From positions 496,001 to 560,000 of the forward strand of contig NZ_QJSR01000002.1 in NCBI RefSeq assembly GCF_003217095.1: a stretch of DNA of 64,000 nucleotides, in the 5' to 3' direction. Made by a program: the position numbers and the translations under genes. Source of the DNA: Rhizobium sp. PP-CC-3A-592 (GTDB lineage: Bacteria > Pseudomonadota > Alphaproteobacteria > Rhizobiales > Rhizobiaceae). The notes under the pieces are model-generated. The model was not told the origin of the DNA. It saw only the letters and a program-made list of their open reading frames with translations, and did not search any database. Below, piece by piece: positions 35,140 through 43,455 of this stretch. Position 1 is the first letter of the stretch, and every line of letters begins with the position of its first letter.

Positions 35140-35257
35140 TGACACCCCACGTGCTTTGGAGCCGGTTGGATAGCGTTCGTATCCTACGTTTCACGACCGC
35201 GCTGTCCACGACGGATATCGTCCACCCCGTCTTTCCGCTTGCAGATCCCCCATTTAT

Positions 35258-35279
35258 CACATAAACATATCTTTATGTG
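35258..35279. promoter_or_regulatory. palindromic operator in front of the ArsR-methyltransferase/metF operon
   Basis: CACATAAA (35258-35265) and TTTATGTG (35272-35279) form a perfect inverted repeat around CATATC, only 14 bases before the start codon. An ArsR-family protein encoded just downstream is the obvious candidate to bind it. Confidence 0.65.
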
Positions 35280-35293
35280 TTGATGGGAAGAGT

Positions 35294-36307
35294 ATGACAA
35301 ACGAGACTGGATTGCGGCTGGATGAGGTGGTGGATGTGCTGAAGGCGGCAGGGGAGCCGACGCGCCTGCGGTTGCTCGCTCTTCTGGCTGCCGGAGATCT
35401 GACGGTAACGGATCTGACCGAGATTCTCGGGCAGTCGCAGCCGCGCATTTCTCGCCATCTGAAGCTCTTGACGGAAGCCGCCCTGATCGACCGTTACCAG
35501 GAAGGGGCCTGGGCGTATTTCCGTCTTCGGGGGCAGGGACAGAGCGTTGCCCTGGTTCGGCAGATCCTCGGCGCGGCGGATGGCGACGATGCCGTTCTCG
35601 CGCGGGACAGCGAGCGTCTGACCGCGCTGAAGCAGGCCCGGTCCGATCGTGCGCAGGCCTATTTCAGCCGCAACGCTGCGGAGTGGGACGCCATGCGGCG
35701 GTTCCATGTGAGCGAAGCGGAGGTCGAGGCAGCGCTGGTCGCGGCTGTCGGACCGGAGCCGGTGGAGAGCCTGCTCGATTTGGGAACGGGGACGGGCCGC
35801 ATCCTCCAGCTCTTCCAGGGGCTTTACCAGACCGCCACGGGCGTGGATGCAAGCCGGGACATGCTGGCGGTCGCACGCGCCAACCTCGATCGCACCGGGG
35901 TTTCCACGGCCTCCGTGCGCCACGGCGATATCTTCAACCTGCCGCTCGATGGCCGTCAGTTCGATCTGGTGACGATCCATCAGGTCCTCCATTTTCTCGA
36001 AGCGCCGGAAGCGGCCATCGAGGAGGCAGCGCGCCTGCTGGCGCCCGGCGGACGTCTGGCGATCGTCGATCTTGCGCCCCATGCGCTCGAGCATCTGCGT
36101 CAGGATCACGCCCATCTGCGTCTTGGCTTTTCGCATCAGGTGATGGGAGAATGGCTGGAAATGGCCGGTCTTTCCGTCCAGCGCGCCATCGATCTTTCGC
36201 CGAAGGCGGCGCAGGATACGCCGCTCACCGTGACCATCTGGATCGCTGGCAAGCCCGCCGATTCCTCCGCCGACCAGACCCGACGTCTTGCTTCAGGAGC
36301 CCGCTGA
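35294..36307 (+). CDS. ArsR-family regulator fused to a SAM-dependent methyltransferase domain (SahR-like)
   Basis: 337 residues. Residues about 8-95 are a winged helix of the ArsR class (LKAAGEPTRLRLLALLAAGDLTV, QSQPRISRHLKLLTEAALI). Residues 150-300 are a class I methyltransferase fold with the SAM-binding LLDLGTGTGRILQLF and VDLAPH segments. The stop is directly followed by the metF start. In proteobacteria, fusions of this type next to methionine-cycle genes have been described as S-adenosylhomocysteine-responsive repressors, which fits here; I infer ligand sensing rather than catalysis. The perfect palindrome at 35258 would be its site for self-control. Confidence 0.85.
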   Translation: MTNETGLRLDEVVDVLKAAGEPTRLRLLALLAAGDLTVTDLTEILGQSQPRISRHLKLLTEAALIDRYQEGAWAYFRLRGQGQSVALVRQILGAADGDDAVLARDSERLTALKQARSDRAQAYFSRNAAEWDAMRRFHVSEAEVEAALVAAVGPEPVESLLDLGTGTGRILQLFQGLYQTATGVDASRDMLAVARANLDRTGVSTASVRHGDIFNLPLDGRQFDLVTIHQVLHFLEAPEAAIEEAARLLAPGGRLAIVDLAPHALEHLRQDHAHLRLGFSHQVMGEWLEMAGLSVQRAIDLSPKAAQDTPLTVTIWIAGKPADSSADQTRRLASGAR

Positions 36308-37222
36308 ATGTCCACCCGCACGCTTTATCCGGCCGAGCGCGGCGATCTGCGCCTCTCCTTCGAGTATTTTCCGCCGAAATCCGACGAAATGGATGCGCAA
36401 CTGACGCGGACGGCTGCGGCCTTGAACGCGTACGCACCGGAATTCGTCAGCGTCACCTATGGGGCGGGCGGCTCTACCAAGGCGCGTTCGCTGACCACGG
36501 TTCGCCGTTTGCTCGACGATTGCGCCATTCCGGGCACGGCCGCGCATCTTACCTGCGTCGGTGCGACGCGGGCCGAGGTCGATGCCGTCGTCGAGGAGTT
36601 CGCGGCGGCGGGGGTTCGGCATTTCGTAGCGTTGCGCGGCGATCCGCAGGGCGGCATCGGCGCGCAATATCAGCCCTTTCCGGATGGCTATGAGAATGCC
36701 GCGGCGCTCGTGGCGGCGCTCGCCCGCAGCGGCCGGTTCCAGATTTCGGTGTCCGCCTATCCCGAGAAGCATCCGGAGAGTTCGGATGTCGATGCCGATA
36801 TCGACATGCTCAAGCGTAAGGTCGACAATGGCGCGACACGGGCATTGACCCAGTTCTTCTTCGACAACAACGATTTCGAGCGCTATCTGGAGCGTGTTCG
36901 CAAGGCCGGGATCTCGATACCCGTCGTTCCCGGCATCCTGCCGATCAACCAGTTCGGGCAGGTTTCGAAGTTTGCCGCTCTCTGTGGGGCGCGTATTCCC
37001 GAAGCCTTGTCAGCCCGGCTTGCTCATCTCGACGAGTCTCCGGAAGAGCGCTTCAAGGAGGCGACGCATATTGCGGCCGAGCAGATCGTGGATCTCGCGC
37101 GTCGCGGTGTTCGGGATTTCCACCTCTACACGATGAACCGCTCGCCGCTGATCACGGCCGTCTGCGATCTCGTGGGTTTCAAGCGGACTGATGATGTGGC
37201 CGTGGCGGGTGCCGCTGCCTGA
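36308..37222 (+). CDS. metF: 5,10-methylenetetrahydrofolate reductase
   Basis: 304 residues. MetF reduces methylenetetrahydrofolate to methyltetrahydrofolate with FAD and NADH, supplying the methyl group for methionine. Family signatures: LRLSFEYFPPKSDEMD (catalytic Glu in the EYFPPK motif), FVSVTYGAGGSTK, HLTCVGATRAEVD, FVALRGDP, SAYPEKHPES and TRALTQFFFDN. The ATG directly abuts the stop of the ArsR-methyltransferase gene, indicating one transcript under that regulator. A strong terminator follows. Confidence 0.97.
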   Translation: MSTRTLYPAERGDLRLSFEYFPPKSDEMDAQLTRTAAALNAYAPEFVSVTYGAGGSTKARSLTTVRRLLDDCAIPGTAAHLTCVGATRAEVDAVVEEFAAAGVRHFVALRGDPQGGIGAQYQPFPDGYENAAALVAALARSGRFQISVSAYPEKHPESSDVDADIDMLKRKVDNGATRALTQFFFDNNDFERYLERVRKAGISIPVVPGILPINQFGQVSKFAALCGARIPEALSARLAHLDESPEERFKEATHIAAEQIVDLARRGVRDFHLYTMNRSPLITAVCDLVGFKRTDDVAVAGAAA

Positions 37223-37240
37223 AATTAAGCCTGGACGCAC

Positions 37241-37273
37241 AAAAGCCCTCGAAGGTTCATTTCGAGGGCTTTT
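37241..37273 (+). terminator. intrinsic terminator after metF
   Basis: AAAAGCCCTCGAA (37241-37253) is exactly complementary to TTCGAGGGCTTTT (37261-37273) around a 7-base loop, with its own T tract, 18 bases after the stop. Confidence 0.92.
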
Positions 37274-37367
37274 GCATGCCAGATCAGGGAGACGATATCC
37301 TCCCGTCCCACGCTGAGAGCGTCCCGTCGGCCTCCATCCTCAAGGCCACCGAGATTTTCATCTCCTC

Positions 37368-37445
37368 CTAGATGAAGAGCATCATCGCAACGAATGCGAA
37401 CGAGGCACCTATCATGAGAACATTCACGGACCGTGCGATTCCCAT
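37368..37445 (-). CDS. 25-residue predicted membrane peptide
   Basis: A very short frame with a strong ribosome site: GGAGGG four bases before the ATG. The product begins MGIARSVNVLMIGASF and is a basic start plus one hydrophobic helix ending MMLFI, then TAG, with no cytoplasmic domain. The 253 bases upstream have no other gene and can house its promoter. Small single-helix proteins of this form modulate membrane complexes or are stress-induced, but I do not recognise this one. The strength of the ribosome site and helix composition argue against chance. Confidence 0.55.
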   Translation of the reverse strand: MGIARSVNVLMIGASFAFVAMMLFI

Positions 37446-37698
37446 TCAACCCTCCAAGCGTTAACGCGTGAAACATAGGTTGAAAATGTCACACCTCCAA
37501 GGAAATCTTGTGCTGCACTGCGGTGGTTTGAGAGGCGAAAAGGCTCGGGAACAGCCTAGGTCCTTGCGTTTGCTGATCTAATTCACATTAACGGATTGTT
37601 TTCAGCTGTTAACAACTTCTTGCGTTGGGGCAATGATCGTTAACGCCTGCGGCGGAAATGCGACAGTTTTGACGGCGATGTCCCGTGTCGCGTGATAT
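37446..37698. other. intergenic region upstream of the small membrane peptide
   Basis: About 250 bases with no coding sequence seen. It is AT-richer than its neighbours and contains GCGTTAACGC and several TTAAC half-sites, but none at the 7-base spacing of a CtrA box. It should hold the promoter of the small ORF and the downstream side of the DMT transporter gene. Confidence 0.4.
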
Positions 37699-38637
37699 CT
37701 ACCGCGCCCTGCCGCGCACCAGCAGGCGCCCATCCAGCACGATCAGACCGGCTGCAATCAGCGTCATGCCGCCGATGTCTGTCGCGTCGAGACGCTCGCC
37801 GAGGAACACGAGCCCGAAGAGGAGGGCGCTCGGTGGCACCAGCAGCGTGACGAGTGAGGTATTGGTCGCGCCGGCCCGCGCCATGATCCGGAAGAACAGG
37901 ATATAGCCGTAGGCGGTCGACACAAGCGCCAGCGCGAGGATGGCGAGGATCGTCGTCAGCGGCGGCATCGCCAGCGTCCATGGGTGATCCGCCAGCAGCG
38001 AAACGGGCAGCATGATCAGGCTCGAGGCGGTCAACTGGCCGGCCGCGGTCACCGGAGGTGCGAGCGCCCGGAAGCGGCGGCCATAGATGCCGGCAAGGCC
38101 ATAGCTGAACGCGGCGCCGAGCGGCAGGAGCAAAGCCCAGAGCGGTATGCCGGCGGAGGTTGCGCCGAGGTGGCTGAGAGCACTCGGGCCGATGAGGAAG
38201 ACCGTACCGGCAAGGCCGAGCGCGGTCCCGGCGAGTTTGCGGGGGCTGAGCTTTTCGTCATCGGTCAGCGCGTGGGCAATCAGCACGGTCCAGATCGGCG
38301 TCGTCGCATTGAGGATGGAGGCAAGGCCGGCACCGATCTGCGTCTGCCCGAGGAAGATCAGGCTGTGCGGGATCGCATTGTTGATGAGCCCGAGAACGAG
38401 GAAGGCACGCCACCGCGCGACGAGCTGGGCGTAGATGTCGAACCGCCCGCGAATGAAAAGATGCAGCGCGATTGCTGCAATGGAGACGCGCATGAACACC
38501 AGCGTGAAGGCGGGAACGTGCTGCACGGCGATGCGGCCGAAGAAGAACGAGGCGCCCCAGATGAGCCCGAGCAGCGCCAAAAGGCCCCAGGTGAGCGGCG
38601 TCATCCGCGTTTCCACCGGTGTCATCGCGATCGACAT
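37699..38637 (-). CDS. EamA/DMT-superfamily transporter
   Basis: 312 residues from an ATG with AGGAGG ten bases upstream. Ten predicted membrane helices arranged as two EamA repeats: the first starts LTWGLLALLGLIWGASFFFGRIAV and the second after residue about 155 at GIPLWALLLPLGAAFSYGLAG. AHALTDDEKLSPRKLAGTALGLAGTVFLI and FLGERLDATDIGGMTLIAAGL are the characteristic ends of the repeats. Such carriers export amino acids, metabolites or drugs; the substrate is not predictable. It is monocistronic. Confidence 0.9.
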   Translation of the reverse strand: MSIAMTPVETRMTPLTWGLLALLGLIWGASFFFGRIAVQHVPAFTLVFMRVSIAAIALHLFIRGRFDIYAQLVARWRAFLVLGLINNAIPHSLIFLGQTQIGAGLASILNATTPIWTVLIAHALTDDEKLSPRKLAGTALGLAGTVFLIGPSALSHLGATSAGIPLWALLLPLGAAFSYGLAGIYGRRFRALAPPVTAAGQLTASSLIMLPVSLLADHPWTLAMPPLTTILAILALALVSTAYGYILFFRIMARAGATNTSLVTLLVPPSALLFGLVFLGERLDATDIGGMTLIAAGLIVLDGRLLVRGRAR

Positions 38638-38901
38638 GCTGCTTTTCCCTCCTGGCCTGAATGTCCGCTCCAACATTTCTACGGCGGGACAGGATCCGGG
38701 CTGTAGCGCGTTGCGCGAGCATCCTCCACCCGTTTTTTGCGTTGCTCACCGGTGCTCGGCAGGAAGGGCAGGAGCATCGGGCGCTGACGTTCCGATAGGT
38801 TGACCTTGCCGGCTTCATGCCGATCATGGCGGCATGTTCGCATCCGTTGCCGTATACCGGTGGCGCGCTGAGTCGATGCGCATGGACCGAGGGAGACGAC
38901 G

Positions 38902-40278
38902 CTGCAGCCATCATCCGCCGCACACACGGCCGCAGAGGCGGCAGGTCATGGACAGGATCTCGTCTCGATCGCGCTGGTCATCGCGGTCGCCGCTCTCATG
39001 GGTCTGGGCTTTCTGCGCCTGCGCCAACCGCCGCTCGTCGGGTTCATCCTGGCCGGCGTCGCACTGGGGCCGACGGGTCTCGGGTTCATCGCCGATAGCG
39101 CCAATGTGACGCTGCTGGCGGAGATGGGGGTGATCGTGCTCCTGTTCTTCATCGGCATGGAGCTCTCCATCCGCGCCTTCATCCTCAGCCTCCGGCAGGC
39201 CTTGCTGGTTGCCGGCGGGCAGATCGGTGTTTCCGTCGGGGTGGCTCTGTTGGTCTCGGCGGTATCCGGCACGCCGTTTGCCGAAGGGCTCATTCTCGGT
39301 TTCGTGGTTGCGCTGTCCTCCACCGTCGTTGCGATGAAGATGCTCGACGATCGCGGGGAGCTGCGCGGCGAGACCGGCCGTATCGCCGTTGGCGTGTTGA
39401 TCGCGCAGGATATCGCCGTCGTGCCCATGCTTATTCTCGTCACCAGCCTCGGCGGTGCGGATAGCGGCGAGATCGGGGTGCTGCAGATCGCGGTCAAGAT
39501 GCTGCTTGCGATCGGGCTGCTCGGCGGCTTGCTCTGGTGGCTCGGGCGTCGGGGTAAGCTGCGGCTGCCGTTTAGCGCGGCTATCGAGGACAAGGTGGAG
39601 ATCCTGGCGTTGGGCGCGCTCGCCGTCTGCTTTTCCGCGGCGGCGCTCTCGGGCGTTGCGGGCATGTCGCCGGCCTATGGCGCCTTTCTCGCCGGCATCG
39701 TCATCGGCAATTCGACGCTGCGGTCGCGGGTCATTCCGGTCATCGAGCCGATCCAGAGCGTGCTTCTCGTCGCCTTCTTCCTGTCGATCGGGCTTCTGAT
39801 CGACCTGACCTTCATGGCCGAACATCTGTTTCTGGTGCTCTCGCTGGCCATCGTGGTCATCGCGGCCAAGACGGTGCTGAACATAGCGCTGTTGCGGCGC
39901 ACCGGCTCGCCGCCGCAGGTGGCGCTGGTGGCGGGGCTTTCCATGGCGCAGATCGGCGAATTCTCGTTCGTGCTGGCCGCCGCAGGGCTGTCGGCCGGGG
40001 CGCTCGATCTCGATGCCTACCGCATTGCCATCGCCGTTACGGCCCTGTCTCTGCTCGTGTCGCCGCTCTGGGTATCGATCATGCATCGGCTGGACGGGCT
40101 GGCCGCCGAACACCGCGAGAGCTATCGCCACGCCTTCGCGATCGCCTATGCACGCGAGCTTGCCGAGGTGTCGCGGGGCGGGGCGGCGCTGTTGGGGATC
40201 GGGCGGGCGCTTCGCATCCGCTATCGCGCGCTGCGGCTTGCCCGGCAGCATCGGCGTGATCGAGGCGACAGGGCGTGA
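38902..40278 (+). CDS. cation:proton antiporter of the CPA2/KefB family
   Basis: About 458 residues. In the correct frame the membrane region begins DLVSIALVIAVAALMGLGFLRLRQPPLVGFILAGVALGPTGLG, but the first ATG is only at 38998, inside helix 1. No ATG, GTG or TTG precedes it before the in-frame stop at 38869. A CTG at 38902 has GGGAG six bases upstream, so I take this rare start. Thirteen helices follow, with LIAQDIAVVPML and MSPAYGAFLAGIVIGNS typical of CPA2. There is no C-terminal TrkA-N domain. It likely exchanges K+ or Na+ for H+. Confidence 0.8.
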   Translation: MQPSSAAHTAAEAAGHGQDLVSIALVIAVAALMGLGFLRLRQPPLVGFILAGVALGPTGLGFIADSANVTLLAEMGVIVLLFFIGMELSIRAFILSLRQALLVAGGQIGVSVGVALLVSAVSGTPFAEGLILGFVVALSSTVVAMKMLDDRGELRGETGRIAVGVLIAQDIAVVPMLILVTSLGGADSGEIGVLQIAVKMLLAIGLLGGLLWWLGRRGKLRLPFSAAIEDKVEILALGALAVCFSAAALSGVAGMSPAYGAFLAGIVIGNSTLRSRVIPVIEPIQSVLLVAFFLSIGLLIDLTFMAEHLFLVLSLAIVVIAAKTVLNIALLRRTGSPPQVALVAGLSMAQIGEFSFVLAAAGLSAGALDLDAYRIAIAVTALSLLVSPLWVSIMHRLDGLAAEHRESYRHAFAIAYARELAEVSRGGAALLGIGRALRIRYRALRLARQHRRDRGDRA

Positions 40279-40288
40279 TCGCACAACG

Positions 40289-40325
40289 CGAAACGCCGCG
40301 GTCGTTTCCGACGCGCGGCGTTTCG
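40289..40325. terminator. hairpin between convergent antiporter and mltB-type genes
   Basis: CGAAACGCCGCG (40289-40300) pairs perfectly with CGCGGCGTTTCG (40314-40325). It lies between the two stop codons and can serve both directions. Confidence 0.75.
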
Positions 40326-40346
40326 GAGCCTCAGGATTGCGAGGGC

Positions 40347-41606
40347 TTATGGCAGGGCGTCGAGGACGGCCTGCGTCGCCCAGCCATCGGCGGGGATGCC
40401 AAGGCGCAGCTGCTCGCGTTGCAGGGCGGCACGGGTGCCGGAGCCGAGAATGCCGTCGATCTTGCCGACGTCATGGCCGATGGCGTCGAGCTTGGTCTGT
40501 AGCATCTTCATCTGCTCGTCGTTCAGGCCCGGTTCCGGGTTGCGCGCCTCATAGGGCGGCGCGCCGGCGAGGCGGGTGGCGAAGTAAGCGGCGGAGGTCG
40601 TGTAGATGAACGACTGGTTCCATTCGAGATAGATGTTGAAGTTCGGGTAGGTCATGAACGCCACGCCCTTGCGGCCCTGCGGAATGACCACCGAGGCGGC
40701 GAGGTCGCCGAACTGCGTGTTGCCGTCGCGCGGCTTGACGCCGAGTGCGAACCACTGTCCCGTGGTCATGCCCGGCTGTAGGCCCGTCTTCTCCCAGGGC
40801 AGGTTTTCCGGCAGGGTGACCTCCTGGATCCAGGGCTGTCCGGCGGTGTAGCCGAGGCTCTTGATGAACTTTGCCGCCGTCAGGATGGCGTCGGCCGAGC
40901 TTTCCTTCAGATTGACGTGGCCGTCGCCGTCGCCATCGACGCCCTGCGCGATGATGTCTTCCGGTAGCATCTGGACCTGGCCGATCTCGCCGGCCCAGGC
41001 ACCCGTCGTCGTTGCCGGATCGAGGTCGCCATGCTGGACCATCTCGATGGCGGCGATCAGCTGCGGACGGAACATGTCCGGGCGGCGGCAGTCATGGGCG
41101 AGCGTGACCAGTGCGTTGCGGGTGTTGAAGTTGCCCTGCACGGCGCCGAAGTCGGTTTCCATCGCCCAGAAGGCGGTGATGACCGGGGCGGGCACGCCAT
41201 ATTCCTGCTCGGCGCGGGCAAAGACGCTGGCATATTCCTTCATCTTCTTCGCACCGATATCGAGCCGCGCCTTGCTGACGGTGCGGTTGGAGAATTCGGC
41301 AAAGGTCTGCTTGAAGACGCCCTGCGCCCGGTCGCGGCCAAGCACCTTCTCATCGATGACGGCGCCGGCCAGCGCGCGATCGACCACGTCGGCCGGAATG
41401 CCCTTGGCGACAGCGTCCGTCTTCACGCCGCTGAGGAAGGCTGCGAGATCGCCGCCGCAGGGTGCCGCTGGTGCCGCAGCGGCCGGAGCCGCGACCGGCG
41501 GTGTCGCGGTCTGTGCCGATGCCGTTCCCGAAACGGCAGCCGATGTCATGAGCGCGAGCAAACTGGCGGTGACGAGGCGGGACGAGAGCGGGCGTGTGCT
41601 AGGCAT
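40347..41606 (-). CDS. membrane or periplasmic lytic murein transglycosylase, MltB family
   Basis: 419 residues with AAGGA upstream of the ATG. A signal peptide ends at VSGTASAQT, followed by an Ala/Pro linker. The SLT_2/MltB domain (about residues 50-340) contains the catalytic Glu in AFWAMETDFGAVQGNFN, plus AGEIGQVQMLPEDIIAQGVDGDGDGHVNL. A C-terminal peptidoglycan-binding repeat (LNDEQMKMLQTKLDAIGHDVGKIDGILG) completes it. It cleaves the glycan strand to 1,6-anhydromuropeptides during wall growth. There is no lipobox cysteine, unlike E. coli MltB. Confidence 0.93.
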   Translation of the reverse strand: MPSTRPLSSRLVTASLLALMTSAAVSGTASAQTATPPVAAPAAAAPAAPCGGDLAAFLSGVKTDAVAKGIPADVVDRALAGAVIDEKVLGRDRAQGVFKQTFAEFSNRTVSKARLDIGAKKMKEYASVFARAEQEYGVPAPVITAFWAMETDFGAVQGNFNTRNALVTLAHDCRRPDMFRPQLIAAIEMVQHGDLDPATTTGAWAGEIGQVQMLPEDIIAQGVDGDGDGHVNLKESSADAILTAAKFIKSLGYTAGQPWIQEVTLPENLPWEKTGLQPGMTTGQWFALGVKPRDGNTQFGDLAASVVIPQGRKGVAFMTYPNFNIYLEWNQSFIYTTSAAYFATRLAGAPPYEARNPEPGLNDEQMKMLQTKLDAIGHDVGKIDGILGSGTRAALQREQLRLGIPADGWATQAVLDALP

Positions 41607-41652
41607 AGGTGGGTCCTTAAAGACGGTTCAGGCAAGATGACGGCAAACAGAG

Positions 41653-41678
41653 CGCCGCCGGTCGCAGGACCGGCGGCG
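41653..41678 (-). terminator. hairpin downstream of the GH25 gene
   Basis: CGCCGCCGGTC (41653-41663) and GACCGGCGGCG (41668-41678) form a perfect 11-bp stem with a 4-base loop. A second GC-rich foldback lies at 41718-41745, just after the GH25 stop. Confidence 0.6.
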
Positions 41679-41751
41679 TCAGGCCGATTTCACACGGCAA
41701 TAGGGCGGAATGAAGAGCGGCGGCCAACGAAAAGCCGCCGCCGCAGGACCG

Positions 41752-42552
41752 TCAGTTCCCGGCAACCTGCTTCGGCTCGGAAACGGCCTTCACCCACTTG
41801 CGCCAGTTCTTCTCGGAACCTGCGAAGACGTTGATGTCGGTGTTTCCGGAAATGCCGGGGATCTGGCCGGTGCTGGTATATTGCCAGAAGGCCCAGCGGC
41901 GATCCTTGTAGATTTCGACCGGGTGCTTGGCGACGGAGCGCACCCAGAAATGATGCTCGTTGAACTGCCCAACGAGATTGTCGCGGTGGAAATCGACGGA
42001 GGTATAGATGATCGGGCGCTTGCCGTAATAGGACTCGAGCCTGTCCATGAAACGCTTCATCTCGCTCTGGACGGTCAGCGGCGAGGGACGGTAGCGGCAG
42101 GTCTTGGACTCGCCATTCCACTCCACGTCCAGCACCGGCGGCAGGTGAACTGCGCTTCTGGGAACGTTGCGGATGAACCAGTCGGCCTGTTCGTCAGCCG
42201 TCGAGCAGAAGTAATAGAAGTGATAGGGCGCGTAGGCGATGCCGGCCGCGCGGGCCTTCGGCCAGTATTCCGAGAAACGCGTATCGACCACGTCCTTACC
42301 CTCGGTCGCCTTGATGAAGGCGAAGGACACGCCGGACTGCTTGACGGCTGCCCAGTCGATATCGCCCTGCCACTTGGACACGTCGATGCCGTGAATGCTG
42401 TGGTGCTGGGGCGTGCGATCGCCGAAATCCTGCGGGTCCTTGTCATGGAAACGCGGCGGTATGGATGCCGTCTGCACGAGATCGTAGTCGGTGGACGTGC
42501 ACGCGGACAGGAGCGTGACAAGCGGCAGAAGAGCGAGGAGCAGCCGGCGCAT
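41752..42552 (-). CDS. GH25 lysozyme-like lipoprotein
   Basis: 266 residues. The start MRRLLLALLPLVTLLSACTS carries a lipobox (LSAC), so the protein should be lipidated. The GH25 muramidase barrel begins HGIDVSKWQGDIDWAAVKQSGVSFAFIKATEG; the catalytic acid pair is in PPVLDVEWNGE, and WAFWQYTSTGQIPGISGNTDINVF is the usual final strand. It hydrolyses the MurNAc-GlcNAc bond of peptidoglycan. The frame extends 13 codons upstream, but these lack signal-sequence character. Monocistronic, next to mltB-like on the same strand. Confidence 0.92.
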   Translation of the reverse strand: MRRLLLALLPLVTLLSACTSTDYDLVQTASIPPRFHDKDPQDFGDRTPQHHSIHGIDVSKWQGDIDWAAVKQSGVSFAFIKATEGKDVVDTRFSEYWPKARAAGIAYAPYHFYYFCSTADEQADWFIRNVPRSAVHLPPVLDVEWNGESKTCRYRPSPLTVQSEMKRFMDRLESYYGKRPIIYTSVDFHRDNLVGQFNEHHFWVRSVAKHPVEIYKDRRWAFWQYTSTGQIPGISGNTDINVFAGSEKNWRKWVKAVSEPKQVAGN

Positions 42553-42795
42553 GGAGTTCCCGTTCGTTGATGATGGAACGTTGTGCCTCACCCGTGACTG
42601 CCCATTCGTGCTGACCCCCCGGAGACCTTGAACCCCATTTTCATCATATCAACGTAAAAATTGGGTTAGTTTCAAGCCCTGATCGTAGCATAGCGTTCGT
42701 GGCTTGTGTCAGACGGCCCATTCTTGCGGCTCGTTCCGGCGAGATTTCCGGCCGTCAGGTGCGTTTCGCGCCGGTCTCGTTGGTTGGGAGAAATG

Positions 42796-43455
42796 TCACG
42801 TGCGCCGGCAGGTGATGAGCCAGGCATAGCCCCGGCCGATGGATCGGGTCTCCGTGACCATGCCGCGCGCATGGGCCTTCGCCGCGAGGACCGACATCAG
42901 ATGCGCCCGCGGCGTGACGTGGAAGCGGGTGAGCCAGGCCGTGAGGATGCGGTGGGCGATCGGCGGCAGGCCTTCCTGCTGGCCGAAATCCGCGATGTGC
43001 AGGGCGCCACCCGGCGCGAGCGCGTCGAGCGCGGTCTCCACGGCCTTTTCCCAGTCGGGAATCATCGACAGGGCGTAGGAGATGACGACGTGGTCGAAAC
43101 CCTCGACACCGAAGGCGCGTGCATCGAAATCCGTGGCATCGGCCGTCTTCAGGGTCGCATTGCTGCCGGCGAGCGCCTTCTCGGCGGATATGAGCATTTC
43201 GGATGAAATATCGAGGCCATAGAGCTTTGCATGGGGGTAGCGTCTGGCAATCAGCGCCAGATTTCGCCCGGTGCCGCACCCCACTTCCAGCACGCGGGCA
43301 CCGCGTGCCGCCCCCAGTTCTTCGATGAGCGTATCCCGCCCGAAGAGGTAGTATTTGCGCGTGGCGTCGTAGATGTGACGCTGGGTGCGGTACATCCGGT
43401 CCATGCGACCGGCATGCGCGCTGTCGGAAACCATGGCGTCGCGCATGCGGCTCAC
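42796..43455 (-). CDS. btaB: diacylglycerylhomoserine N-methyltransferase BtaB
   Basis: 219 residues. A class I methyltransferase with the SAM-binding motif VLEVGCGTGRNLALIARRYP, the acidic YGLDISSEML and ISYALSMIPDWEKAV in the catalytic region. MYRTQRHIYDATRKYYLFGRD is a hallmark of BtaB, which methylates diacylglycerylhomoserine three times to make the betaine lipid DGTS. The GTG start overlaps the btaA stop (GTGA), so the pair is translationally coupled. DGTS replaces phospholipids under phosphate limitation in rhizobia; a clear Pho box was not seen. Confidence 0.9.
   Translation of the reverse strand: MSRMRDAMVSDSAHAGRMDRMYRTQRHIYDATRKYYLFGRDTLIEELGAARGARVLEVGCGTGRNLALIARRYPHAKLYGLDISSEMLISAEKALAGSNATLKTADATDFDARAFGVEGFDHVVISYALSMIPDWEKAVETALDALAPGGALHIADFGQQEGLPPIAHRILTAWLTRFHVTPRAHLMSVLAAKAHARGMVTETRSIGRGYAWLITCRRT

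Noticed and set aside
37560-37640. TTAAC half-sites resembling a CtrA box
   Set aside because: None is paired at the 7-base spacing needed for the consensus.
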